This document shows positions 11,881-23,201 of a stretch of DNA of 64,000 nucleotides, piece by piece. Under the pieces are notes generated by a model. The model searched no databases and had not been told where the DNA came from. It saw only the letters and a list, made by a program, of their open reading frames with translations. The stretch spans positions 14,479,075 through 14,543,074 of the forward strand of contig OZ038533.1 of the NCBI GenBank assembly GCA_964036665.1. Direction: 5' to 3'. Numbering within the stretch: position 1 is the first letter of the stretch; every line of letters starts with the position of its first letter. This DNA is from Gordius sp. MW1. Its lineage: Eukaryota; Nematomorpha; Gordioida; Gordea; Gordiidae. The position numbers and the translations under genes were made by a program.

Positions 11881-12240
11881 TTTAATTAGACTTAAAACTT
11901 GTTTTTACAAACTTTTTTACAAAATATTTCCTTGCGGTTTTCATTTTTTAAGTTGATGGTATGGGAGTAGCTAGGGGGGGGGGGGGGGAATGGCGAAAAA
12001 AGTTTTTTTTCAATGCAAAAAGCCTTAATGTTTTGCCCCCCCCCCCCCTAATTGAACTTTATTTTAATTAGACCTAAAACTTGTTTTTACAAACTTTTTT
12101 ACAAAATATTTCCTTGCGGTTTTCATTTTTTAAGTTGATGGTATGGGAGTAGCTAGGGGGGGGGGCGGAATGGCGAAAAAAGTTTTTTTTCAATGCAAAA
12201 AGCCTTAATGTTTTGCCCCCCCCCTAATTGAACTTTTGAA
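11881..12240. repeat. ~180 bp tandem duplication
   Basis: The segment beginning 'tttaattaga' at 11881 is repeated from 12063 almost base for base, differing mainly in the lengths of G- and C-runs. The duplication includes the left end of a CATGGGCGTA-type MITE, whose right end (CTGGCTACGCCCATG) is at about 12268-12282. Confidence 0.8.
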
Positions 12241-12282
12241 CGTTTTGTCCCCCCCCTAATCCAAAACCTGGCTACGCCCATG
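11960..12282. mobile_element. MITE, CATGGGCGTA family, partly duplicated
   Basis: The left end (TATGGGAGTAGCTAGGG) appears twice because of the tandem duplication; the right end reads CCTGGCTACGCCCATG. No clean target duplication remains. Confidence 0.6.
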
Positions 12283-12767
12283 GGTATGGGTAACCCGTTA
12301 AGAGTTTTAATCAAGCAAAAGTTTTTTTTCAATAATTTAAAAAACAATTAAATTTCAATTATTCAATTTAAAAGCTTATTTCCTATTAAAATTTAATTAA
12401 ATAATGTGATTATGAGACACTGATGTTTTGACCACTGGCAATATTTATAAAAAAATATTAGAATAAAATTTGGCCAAAATATAAAACAATAACTACACAG
12501 CAATTAAAAAATAAAGAGTAATCTAATAGGACTCTTAGATCTGTCCTTTTACCAGTATAAGGGACATATTAGGTTTACATTGATATGAAAATAGATGAAT
12601 ATAAATTAAAAATGATTTAATTTTTACCATTTATAATTACCAAGAATCAAAAATAGAAATTTTTTATTAAATTTGATATAAATACCAAAAATTGATATAT
12701 TATGTTCAATTAGTATAAAACAGATATTAATAGGTATTTAGCCCAAAATTGTGTATTTCTTCTAAAT

Positions 12768-13641
12768 TTAAGCTACTTCTATAGATGCAGAAACTTGTTC
12801 TTTAGAAACTAAAGCATCTTTTTTTCTATATTCCATCCTATCAACTTTCACCTCCCCCTTGATCAGTTTATATATGTAAGTTGTGATAAAATCTGATTGT
12901 ATATCCATAAGTGCAAAGGAAGGTTGAGCTTCTCTGCATATGACACATACAAATATTTTATAAAAGATTTACATTTTTGGGCATGAGTGTAGCATATAAA
13001 CCCTCTAAGGTCAAATTTTGATTTAAAAAACAAAAATGTTATAGAAATACAATATATTTGTCTTACGTGTTTAAAGGACTATAAGCACCAGTGGCTGATC
13101 CAGGATTAAGGTAAAATATTCCATTAGATTCATATGCATCAAATTTATGTGAATTGCCACTTATAATAATATCAGTCCCCAATTGTCTTTGCAACATTTC
13201 TAGACTTGCTTTGTCATTAGGGGGTACTAACTATCCAAATTTGAATCAAAAATTAGTTGTAATTACTTGATGTCCATGTAAAATTCCTATTCTAAATTTA
13301 TTAACTGTCACTACTTTTTGCTCAGGAAAGTCAAAATCCTAGTTAACAAAGTAAAACAAATTGCTATTAAATGTTACCTCATCAAAATCTCCTTTAACTA
13401 TGTGCACATCATTAGCTAGCGTTTTTAGATAATTTAACGTATCTTGTGTACACAAGTTTCCTAACAAATTATTAACCTTATAAATAAATTACCTGTACAC
13501 AAAATATGCTGTATTTTCCCTGGTACTAATAATTTAACAAATTGTTCCGGAAGCGTATAGCATCTAAAAGGAATATGAAAATCGCCTATCACTAAAACGA
13601 GCTAAATTAGAATATTTTAAATTAATAACGCAAAATACCAT
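12768..13641 (-). CDS. VPS29: VPS29, retromer subunit, 6 coding exons
   Basis: Coding exons on the minus strand: 13641-13639 (ATG only), 13601-13493, 13460-13378, 13338-13267, 13230-13067 and 12933-12768. All introns are GT-AG (37, 32, 39, 36 and 133 nt) and in phase, giving 198 residues versus 182 in human. The protein is a calcineurin-like phosphoesterase fold: GDFHIP (D8, H10), CTGN (N39), GDFDE (D62), HGHQ (H86), then SGNSHKF, where family H115 is N115, and NPGSATGAY. It ends in a 16-residue extension past the usual ...EYRKK. Vps29 is the retromer scaffold subunit that binds VPS35 on endosomes and is thought not to act as a phosphatase. An exon carrying only the initiator codon also fits the family, where the first exon encodes just Met in one isoform. 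It lies head-to-head with a candidate small gene. Confidence 0.93.
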
Positions 13642-13896
13642 TGACTTATATGTGCATGTATGTACTTTTGCGAATCAGGCTAAACATTCTCCACTTTTGG
13701 GTGACTTTTTCCTATCGTAAAAAAGCGTTGCTTAAACGTTCTCCTACCGAATGAAAATAAACAACGCATCCGCGTTCGTAAATTTTTGCTCGCCTGATTA
13801 CAAATAAACAAACAACAATGCGCCATTTTTAATTTTATTCCCATTTTAGTTTCACCCATATCATTTTTTTGCTCAATTTAGTTATTGAGCTGGGCA
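13642..13896. promoter_or_regulatory. Putative bidirectional promoter region
   Basis: A 255 bp gap separates the divergent start codons of VPS29 (-) and the candidate small gene (+). It contains the less AT-rich motif 'aacaacgcatccgcgttcg' and GCGCC. Nearly all of it (from 13672) is preserved in the inverted copy ending at 20103. The promoter role is inferred from the geometry only. Confidence 0.4.
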
Positions 13897-14048
13897 ATGG
13901 TAAGAGAACAATTACACATATTTTAAATATTTTTTAGATACAATATAGATATTATAAGCCTCAATGGAACTTTTGATGGTGGAAATGTGAAAATATTATC
14001 TTGCCTCTAAAATTTAAGAGAAGGTCAGGTTACAACAGAATAGAAAGT
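13672..14048 (+). repeat. Inverted duplication, left arm
   Basis: This 377 bp segment (shared promoter region, exon 1, intron 1 and most of exon 2 of the candidate small gene) recurs in reverse orientation at 17161-20103 once an inserted transposon is discounted. Identity is high by eye, with small indels. The outer end begins GAATCAGGCTAAACATTC. Confidence 0.85.
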
Positions 14049-14179
14049 GCTATTTTGCTCATTGGTAAGAACTATTATATGTATAATCAAGATTTTTACA
14101 TAAAATTCTAGAGAAGGAATTTTTTGATAAATTGCCCCTTGCAAAGAGAGAGTATGAAGATAGTGTTTACTCAAATTAA
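13897..14179 (+). CDS. Candidate small spliced gene with in-frame TGA
   Basis: I propose three exons: 13897-13899 (ATG only), 13938-14064 and 14112-14179. The introns are 38 and 47 nt, GT-AG, in phase. The frame gives about 65 codons ending ...KREYEDSVYSN then TAA, and AATAAA follows at 14249. Codon 14 (13974-13976) is TGA in an otherwise open frame, read as MIQYRYYKPQWNF, stop, WWKCENIILPLKFKRR onward. This could be a pseudogene, a sequencing error, a mis-chosen exon border or, least likely, a recoded codon. I do not recognise the protein. The support is the splice phases, the poly(A) signal and the gene-like layout beside VPS29; a partial copy at 17161-20103 is more decayed. Confidence 0.35.
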
Positions 14180-14549
14180 TATATATTTACCAATTAATTG
14201 TATTTTTTAACAGCAATATTGCAAATTTATATATACCTTTTTTGTACTAATAAAGTATTTCATGATTCATGTCTACATTTTTATATTATTCAAATTAAAT
14301 TTTAAGTAAAAAGCTAGATTTGAGATGGGAAAAACAAATTGTTGGTAATTACATTTAATGCTGCATTAATTTTATATTTTAGAATACATACAACCTTAAT
14401 TTAAAAGTAATATAAAAATTATATTCATTATTAATAAAGAATTTTAAATTGTATCCACATTTTAATATCTATTTAAATATCTTTGTTTATATAATATTAT
14501 ACATAAATCAGTATGGGCATAGCCAGGGGTAAGTATGTATGTATGTATA

Positions 14550-15880
14550 AGCCCCGATGACAAACAAGAGCTTAGCTAAATCGGCAAGCTAAGATTGAGT
14601 CCCATCTAACACCATTGGTGCATCTCGGGCCACGCTAACCAAAGGTTACGTGTTCAGTTGTTAGTAGGTTAGTGGTTAATTTGTTAGTATACTAAAGCGA
14701 AGGTCAGTACTGTTAGTAAGAAGCACTAAAGTATAAGGAAAAGCGGACCATGCATGAGACTAATATAAGCAAATAAATATTAAATATTAAGGATACGACA
14801 CTTCCTTGAGATTGCGGTAAGAGGACTTGAAGGTTTTCCATTGTTCGCTAGAGCGTCGGCCTCGGGCTCACGGATCGATGGTGTGGAAAGAAAGTCTTTT
14901 TACGATGTGGTTGGTTTGAGGAGCTACCGATTCTCCAATCAGATTGTGGTACTCGCTAGAAGGCTCTCCATCCCTGGTTAGCTAGTTTGGGCGTCGAATT
15001 GGGGCTTATTTACGATGCAGTTGGGTTGAGGGGCTACCGATTATCCATTCAGATTTCGGTGTAAGGCCTAGAAGGCTCTCCATGGTTAATATCTGGGATG
15101 TTGTTGAGTTGAGAGACTATTCGAAGTTGAGGCGGCCGGGAGGGGATACTTTGTGGGGAAATTGGAGGCAGAGAAGGTTTTCCAAGCGGATCTGTTTTGC
15201 ATTATGGGGATTATAGTATTCCACTCGTGGTTGAGGGAACGGAGTTCAGAGAAAGTTTTGTGGATCCAGGATCCTCGACATTTTAGATTTCTTAGTTGGG
15301 GCGGTCTCCATAGTATTGATCTTAAGCAAATGTTTAGTCCATTGCGTCTTGTCTGGTGGGCTAAGAAGTTTCACTTCCGTGATATTATTATGTTTTTATT
15401 GGGAGGGATTTCACAAAGGGTCCAAAGGTTTGGGTTGCTAATTACAACTGGGTAGAATATTTTACAAATTATTCTTAGCATTTTATTTAGTTTGGTTTGG
15501 GCAGCTTTAAGAGTCGGGCCTTTTAGGGACCACGTTTCGCATCCATAGAGGAATACAGGTAGTATGGTGGTTTCGTATAGACGGAGGCGGGTTGGTAGAG
15601 CTAGTTCGTGAGATTTCCAGATCGAATAGCAGGAATAAATCTCTTTAGTGCTTTAGCTAATTTATTAAAGGCATCTTGGTGGGAGTATGTATCTGAAGAA
15701 AGGGTCACTCCTAAGTAGTTTATTGATTCTGAAAAGGGGACTAATGTGTTGTTGATAACCAAGGTAGTATTTTGGTGGGGTAAGTTAATAGATAGCATGT
15801 TAGACTTGCTTGGGTTAATTATTAAACCGGCTTTCTTGCATTCTAAGACGAACCTATCGGCAAAGTTCTGTGTTGTTAAC
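14550..15880 (-). pseudogene. 5'-truncated LINE (copy B)
   Basis: Minus strand: RT C-terminal region (FADRFVLECKKAGLIINPSK, then INYLGVTLSSD) followed by LPVFLYGCETWSLKGP and NKMLRII, all in broken frames, then the same 3' UTR theme as copies A and C. A (TATG)n run at 14532-14548 marks the 3' end. The insertion cuts a CATGGGCGTA-type MITE, of which only 14512-14531 remains. The endonuclease and palm are missing. Confidence 0.75.
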
Positions 15881-16228
15881 CATTATAATATATCTAATAT
15901 AAAAGCGAAATTGGAGAAGATATCCCTTAAGGAATTTGATTCCAGCAACGAAAATATCGAAGACTATTTAGGTTACGTGGACGCTTGCCTTGATATTATA
16001 GGACTATCATCCAATGTGGCAAGGAAAAAGTTAATCAGAGCATTTCTAAGCACGGCCAATTTAAGGAAGCTGTCTCAATTTTTATATCCAAAACTTTTTA
16101 AGGATGCCATATGGGATGAAACTGTCTCGGCTTTGCGTAAAGTATTTAAAAAGACAACTTCGGCATTTGCGGCGAGAATGGAACTGGTGCGATCGAAAAG
16201 CATTATAATATATCTAATATAAAAGCGA
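15881..16228 (+). pseudogene. Gag-like fragment between 28-bp direct repeats
   Basis: The plus strand is open across about 15900-16200 and encodes a helical segment resembling LTR-retrotransposon Gag (SLKEFDSSNENIEDYLGYVD, then KKLIRAFLSTANLRKLSQFL). It is bracketed by identical 28-bp repeats (15881-15908 and 16201-16228, beginning cattataatatatc). No protease, RT or integrase follows. Downstream sequence (16229-16400) has an LTR-like look (AATAAA-containing, 'gagtcgggacagaatt') but no paired LTR is visible. Confidence 0.5.
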
Positions 16229-17160
16229 GTTGCTATTCCAATGATGTCGGTACAACATTCCGTCGGAGCAAAATAAAGGGATTGCGTGCTCGACCATTTT
16301 AAACAAAGAAATCCGACTCGGCCCGTAGCAAATTCCATTGTAGAGTCGGGACAGAATTAAACCCGTTCAATAAATTGATCTTTATTTCCGAAGTAAAATT
16401 TAATAGACTCACTGAGAGTGTTATACATTAGAATCAAGTGTGGTGAATTAGGGTAAAAGTTTTTATATATTATAGCATTTTAGAAAGTATTTGTACAGGC
16501 AGTTGATTAATCCATAGCCAGGGGAGGCTGACTGCCACCCTCTAAATCTAAAAAAATGCAAGAATTTTACAAAAATACAGCTAAAATTGTGAAAAGTTTC
16601 TAAATAGCTTTTGCCCCCTCTAATTTAAATGCTGGCTACGCCCATGTTTATCAGCTATAGAAAGGTCAATAAGAGTTTAAAAGAAATTAATTGCCAGTTA
16701 CATTAATTTCAAACTAAATATATACTTGTTAATAAAGAAGTAGTACTTAAAATTGTGTCACACTCATTTAAACAACTTATTGCTATGCAATTTTAGGTTA
16801 TTTGTACTTATTAATAACAATGTAGCATATTAATGATTTATAAAACCTTTTTTGTAGTTATCAATTTATATCTGTGTCTTAATCTCTATTGACCCTCTAT
16901 TTTTAGTGGGCTTGCTTATAAGATTCAGAGCTTATAGAACCTTTATAAATTATACAGTTTTAGTAATTTCCATGTTTGAACTAACAAATGATGATAACAA
17001 ATAGTTTATTCTATATAAAAAATACATCATTTTAAATAAGTTGAAATTCAAAATACGCGGTAGAGATTTGTTTACAGGAGATTTTGTTTGAGGCTCTCTT
17101 TTTTGGTTCAATATGGGATTATTGCCTAAGTACAAAATAAATTAACAAAATATTATTATT
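16229..17160. other. AT-rich DNA with a CATGGGCGTA-type MITE
   Basis: About 16512-16646 is a decayed CATGGGCGTA MITE (left CCATAGCCAGG, right CTGGCTACGCCCATG). The remainder shows no gene. Confidence 0.55.
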
Positions 17161-20103
17161 ACTTTCTATTCTGTTGTAACCTGAACTTCTCTTAAATCTA
17201 TTCTGTTGTAACCTGAACTTCTCTTAAATTTTAGAGGCAATTTAATATTTTTCACATTTCCACCATCAAATAATATCTATATTGTGGTTCCTAGGCTAAA
17301 TCCCGAAAGCGCACAATCCCGAATTTTAATGCTACACTTTTACGGCAATTAACATATGGTAAAAAATATGCAATCATATAATCAAGCTTTTAATGAATAT
17401 TTGGTTGAGAGAACAAATCAAGATAATACAGAAAGTATAAGTAAGCTTAATATCTAAATATTTATAAATTATCTTTAGAATTTAAAAAGTCGAGTAGAAA
17501 AAATTTGATTCTGACCCATAAAGACTTGGATTATACCAAAATTAAAGATGGAAAACTTTATCATTTGTTAATTGTTAAAGCTTAATTTCATCAAATAAAA
17601 GTCTATTCTAGATATAAATAGGTTATCATAATTCCTTAAATTAATACTGAGATTCTTAAAAGTGCAGGAGATATTTAGATAACTCTTGACATCTCACATG
17701 AAGGTAACTTATAATTCTTAGCACTTATATATTATATAGCTTATTCAAATTATTTGTAAGTTTATTTATAACATTCTATGATTTTTTAGGAGAGGGTGTA
17801 TCAGTTCTTCCTACAAATCTTTAGATTATACAACAGAGCTAGAGTATTATCATTTGTTAATTGTTAAAGCTTAATTACATCAAATAAAAGTCTATTCTAG
17901 ATATAAATAGGTTAAATCAATGATTCCTTAAATTAATACTGAGATTCTTAAAAGTGCAGGAGATATTTAGATAACTCTTAGGTAAAGTTTCTTTGAATAT
18001 GACTAATTTTGCTCATAACAAAAATAGCTTTTTTAATTTTATGATGAACATATTAAATAAGGTACAAACTATAAATTTAGAAAATTTGGCTAAAAAAAAC
18101 TTAAAAACAAAAATTAATAGAATCGTCCAAACTTAAGGAAGTGTTGACACTTTAAATAAAAATACATCATATAAGGTTATATTTAATAATATGAAAAAAT
18201 CTAAATGTAATGTCTATAAACATATACAACTATAAAAATGATAATTTTTGTGTAAAAATGAGTATCAAATTTAATTTATTGTAGATTAAAATGAAAATTA
18301 TAATTAAGTAACTTAATAAACATAGTATAATGAGTTCATTAATTTAGAATTTTTGTGTATTAAGTTGCTAAGCTTTAATAATATTTACTATAATGTATAA
18401 ACTCTTAAAACTATAAAATTAGATTATAAAACAAAGCTAAAATATTGTTATTTGTTGATTGTTAGAGCTTAATTTTATCAAATAAAAGCCTATGCTAGAT
18501 ATATATAGATTAAATGAATGAAAGTATAACCAATCTTTTACTCATTGATAGATTACTCATTATTTACAATTTTATAACCATAAATTCAACAAATTCCATA
18601 AAATGGTATCAGAAATATACATGTAATATTTTCCAAAACAAAATTTTTATAATGTGGGTCTAACTTAAATTTCTATATGACAATAAGTATATTATTGATA
18701 TTTCTTGAAATTAAGTTTGGTAAAATATAAAATTTTTCACATTCCTAAAAAAGTTATTGATAGGTACCAGATTTTCATAACCTGCTATAACATTTTCTAA
18801 TTAGACTTTTTAAAACAAGAACAAGATTTTAAGGCATTTTTTTGCTAGGCTCTTTGGTAAGCATTAAATGTAAAAATTGGGGTAAGAGTTTCATCCATCA
18901 ATCATCTTATATATCAATATAACAGCACATCAATAAGTAAACATTAGTTGAGGTAGATAAAAATAAAATAGAAATAGTTAGTGATTTAGTTATAAATAAA
19001 TTTGCCTTATAATAATAGCAAAAACTTAATACAAAAGCTTATCTAATCACATGCACATTGATACTAATCATATTTAACAATGATCCCTTTACAATCTTAT
19101 AGGATCTAAATTAAGTTATATAGCATCATAAATTGTATGAATAATTTCTATTTAATCTAATGGCTAAAGAGATTGCCCTTTTAAAATTTAATATTTTTTC
19201 TATTAAAGTACAAAAAAACTTTAACAAATTTCTTATATGTTTACTTGCTGAGATTATACTCTGTAACTATATCACTTAACGTTCTAAATATTCCATTAAT
19301 CAACTTTTATAAAAGAATCTAGAGGCATGGGATAGCACTGGGATGATATCCTTTATATAATACTTAAATTTATTATATATTGCTTATTTATACACCACCT
19401 TATACCAAACAAACGTATATCAGTTAATTATATAATTAGTAAATTGTAAAGGTTCCACCCAAATATAGCTCTTGAGTACATAATACCCAAACATTATTGT
19501 ATACCTAATAGGATTAATGATTCCCTGATTTTAAATACGTTAAAATTACCTTAGATATTGATTCCAAACGATTATTATTAATGGCATCCTTTAATTTATA
19601 CCTTGTCACTAAATATTAATACTCATCAGTGATCTGTAAATAAAGCTATATTATGTTACTTGGTGCAGAGGTTAATTAAATGTGATTCTTACATAAGTAA
19701 ATTGTAAAGGGGCACCCAAATCTTGCTCTTGATTATGGATAAAACTTTAAAATTAAAAAACATATGGAAATTTGAAAATCGTAGCAGTAGCATTATTGTA
19801 GCTTCGGGATTGTGCCTTTTCGGGATTTAGCCTATATCCCCTATATTGTATCTAAAAAATATTTAAAATGTGTAATTGTTCTTACCATTGCACAGCTCAA
19901 TAACTAAATTGAGCAAAAAAATGATATGGGTGAAAATAAAATTAAAAAATGGCGCATTGTTGTTTGTTTATTTGTAATCAAGCAAGTAAAAATTTACGAA
20001 CGCGGATGCGTTGTTTATTTTCGTTCGGTAGGAGAAATTTAAGCAACGCGTATTTACGATTTGAAAAATGTCACCCAAAAGTGGAGAATGTTTAGCCTGA
20101 TTC
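17161..20103 (-). repeat. Inverted duplication, right arm (interrupted)
   Basis: Reverse copy of 13672-14048, in two parts (19842-20103 and 17161-17285) separated by a 2.56 kb transposon. Compared with the left arm it has lost about 16 bp in exon 2 of the candidate gene, and a short 'ttaagagaagttcaggttacaac' stretch is duplicated near its inner end. It is therefore the non-functional copy. Confidence 0.85.
17286..19841. mobile_element. 2.56 kb DNA transposon, perfect 8-bp TSD, no transposase seen
   Basis: Flanked by TATATTGT at 17278-17285 and 19842-19849; the left arm of the inverted duplication shows the empty site. The inverted ends share CTAAATCCCGAAA and GCACAATCCCGAA, with outermost bases GG...CC. 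Inside, a ~130 bp block beginning 'tcatttgttaattgttaaag' occurs at about 17560 and 17850, with a weaker copy near 18450. No long open frame is visible. The 8-bp duplication fits hAT or P superfamilies; the family is unresolved. Confidence 0.75.
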
Positions 20104-20108
20104 TATTT

Positions 20109-23100
20109 TTGCCCCGAAGACGCCCAAGAGCTTAGTAAGTGCAATCTAAGGTTGAGCCCCCTCTTACGCCAAATGGCGCATAAGGCCACGTTATTGCTAA
20201 CGTGTGTAATTTTCCTGTAATAAATTTGGTTATTATGCAGTGTATATATTCATAATATTATTATAATGTACTTTAGACGTGTGTTAATCACCGTTGATCA
20301 TAAACAGTAGATTAAAAGGGACCCAACTCAGCGAGAAAGTCGAGAAATATGGGTATCCAGAAAATCTTTCCATGATTTTCTGTCTTGCATAATAGTTTGT
20401 AATGAGTTCCAGTCCTTGCCTAAAGCTTGCATATCACGGAATACTTTGTAAAGCCAACTACCATTGCATGATCGACCCCTTAATGAAGGAGGACGCCAAA
20501 ACAGAGAAGACAAACAGTAGTTAGTGCCTCCCCTTCTAACCTGATGAGCTAAAAAACCCCACTTCCTCGTTGAAATAATATTCTTTATTGGAGGAATTTT
20601 GCACCGTATCCAAAGATTTTCATTTGTAATTGTGTTTGGATAGAAAATTCTACAAATAATACGCAGCATTTTGTTCACGTTGACCTGGATTTTCCTCAGT
20701 TTATGTTCTTTTAGTGACCAAGATTCACAACCATATAGAAGAACTGGAAGTATCATTACTTTGAAGATTCTGAGACGTAGGAAGCGTTAACTGACGAGAT
20801 CTCCATATGGCATAACACGAATAAAATTTGACAAGAGTCCTTTGCAGTTTCGAATCCACATCGGCTTCGGCATAGATATTAGGAGTGAGGTCCACTCCCA
20901 AGTATCGAACTTTTTGGGATACCATAATTGGGTTATTGTTGATAAATAACTCTTCATCTGAGGGAACATTTAGTGTAATCCTGGCGCACTTATCAGCATT
21001 GATAAACAGTCCAGCTTGTTTGGCCTGAATGGGAATCTATCCACCATTGATTGTGCCTTCTGTATAGAGGTTGCCACCATACATATGTCATCAGCAAAAA
21101 GCAGCGATGAACATAGTACCGTTTAACTCGATCCCATCTGAGGCGAACATTGATCTTTTCATTATTAAATCCATTGTTATAATAAAAAGAAGGGGAGACA
21201 ATGGGCAGCCTTGTCTGACTCCCGTCGTGACCAAAATTGGGTCAGATAGATGGTGGAGGTGAGAAACAACTACCTTCATATCTTCATATATAAGAAAGAT
21301 TATTCTGATTATCTTCTTGGGTATTCCCAATAAACATAATGACTCCCATATATATAGGTGTTGGATAGAGTCAAAAGCTTTAGCTAGATCCAAGAACACA
21401 AGAACAAGGGGGGTTTTGCTAGTACTAGAAATATCAATTATGTTTCTAAGTGTGACAACATGTTCCGTAGTTGTGCGGCACCTCCTAAACCCCGCCTGAT
21501 TGTGTCTAAGGGAAGCATCGACCTGACTGTACAACCTATTATATAACACCTTAATAAAAAGCTTTGACTCCAAGCTTATTATTGTCACTCCACGATAATT
21601 GTTCGGGTCCGAGGTAACTCCTTTTTAAATAATTTAATAAGACGTCCCAATGACCAGGAATCTGGCAACTCCTCTTTTTCCCAAATTTTATAGAAAAGAT
21701 GGTAAAGAAGTTTTCCGAACATTTGGGCGTCCGCTTTAAGAGCCTCCGCCGTCATCCCTGTTAAATCAGCCGCTTTATGTGCTTTGAGCGATTTTATGGC
21801 AATAATAATCTCTGATATGGATGGTGGATGGATATCAATCGGGAGCGGTGGAGGTCCTTTGAAATTCTTGATGAACTCTTTATAAATGTCCAAGACGGGG
21901 ACCAACGGGCGGGGGGATAGAATTGAACGAAAGTGGTGTTCCCAAGTTTCAGTCTGTATTAGCGAATCATTTGAACCACTGGTTGATTGTATGCTATAGT
22001 ATGCACGCTTTGTGAACGTGTTATACTTATGACCATTAATTATATTAAACAAGCGATGACTGTTGTTTGAACGTGCTGCTGTTTCTGCCTCATCAGCCCT
22101 AGAATTAATAAATGCTAGCTTATCCTGTCGGATACTTGACTTGATACGTTTACTGAGAGCAGACAAGCATGAATATTTGAAAGGAAAATTATTTTCGCAA
22201 AGAAATATGTTCTTCCTTGTCTTCAGAAGATCCAGTGTCTGTTGCGAAAACCATGTTTTTGTCCTAATACTATTTTGTTGTTTAGATGGATTTGTAAATA
22301 TCTTTAATAACTTAAGACTATGTTCGTTAATCGTGAGCTCAGCAAGATCTGCATTTTTTACCTCATGATGTAAAGAGTCTACAAACTCGAGATCACATGT
22401 CATACCTTTTGGTCTTACTATTTGGCTTCTACCTAATGGTACATGAAGAGTGGCCGCTTTAATAATAATATCCGCAGATATTGCATAGTGGTCCGCATTC
22501 TCTGTAATGGGATCCAAAATTACCTGAAAATTTTTAACAACTTTATAATGACGTGTTCTACAAAGCAAATGGTCAATTTGACTTGGGCGTAAGTTGTTAT
22601 TCCCCCGAAAGGTAACCAACTGATCCTAAGGAAGTAGAGAAAAAGTGGAAGCAATACGCCATCTTTGCTCTTTACACCATTTTTTTAAAAAAATTCCATT
22701 CCTGTTGTTATTGTCTAACGAGTTCTGGCCAATCAAGTTGGCGTCATCACGATCCGTACGGGCAACTGAAGAGTTAAAATCTCCTATTATAATCGGCACT
22801 GACCTCGAACTCAAAGCTTTTGTTGTCGTTGTGATAACATCAAAGAATTCTTTTATTATTTGTAGTTTATATGAAGTAGTGGGGACGTTGACATTTATAA
22901 TCGAAATTTCGCGTGAACCCACTTTCAGATTGAGAATTAGAATTCTGTCAGTAACCCAGTTCACACTCGAAACGATAAGACGCTTGCTAATCAGTGTGGA
23001 GACCCTTGTTGCTGGGTTTTCGGCACGCCCAGCATGATACATTTTGTAGTCTATATATGTATCAGTTCTTGCAAGTGGAATAAGAGTTTGTTGTAAACAA

Positions 23101-23201
23101 AGTATGTTTAATTTATATTTCCTGGCAAACACGAGCATTTGCTGCTGATTTCCTTGCATCATTAATGTATTTATATTTATTGAAGCGATCTTAATTCTCA
23201 T
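20109..23201 (-). pseudogene. Near full-length LINE (copy C): APE endonuclease + RT
   Basis: Minus strand. 23201-21585 encodes an APE-type endonuclease (start MRIKIASININTL; IIIGDFNSS; NADHYAIS) interrupted by a single in-frame TAG at 22626, then a linker and the RT start (KSLKAHKAADLTGMTAEAL). The frame shifts near 21600 into the RT palm (HNQAGFRRCRTTTEHV, LVFLDLAKAFDSI, TTGVRQGCPLSPLLF) and shifts again before the catalytic LLFADDICM near 21090. The C-terminal tail (LLYGCESWSLK, RCKIPPIKN) and 3' UTR match copies A and B. The architecture fits APE-type non-LTR elements, probably RTE- or CR1-like. It is dead because of the stop and several frameshifts. Confidence 0.85.

Noticed and set aside
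22645-23037. 130-codon plus-strand frame over LINE copy C
   Set aside because: Antisense of the LINE endonuclease coding region.
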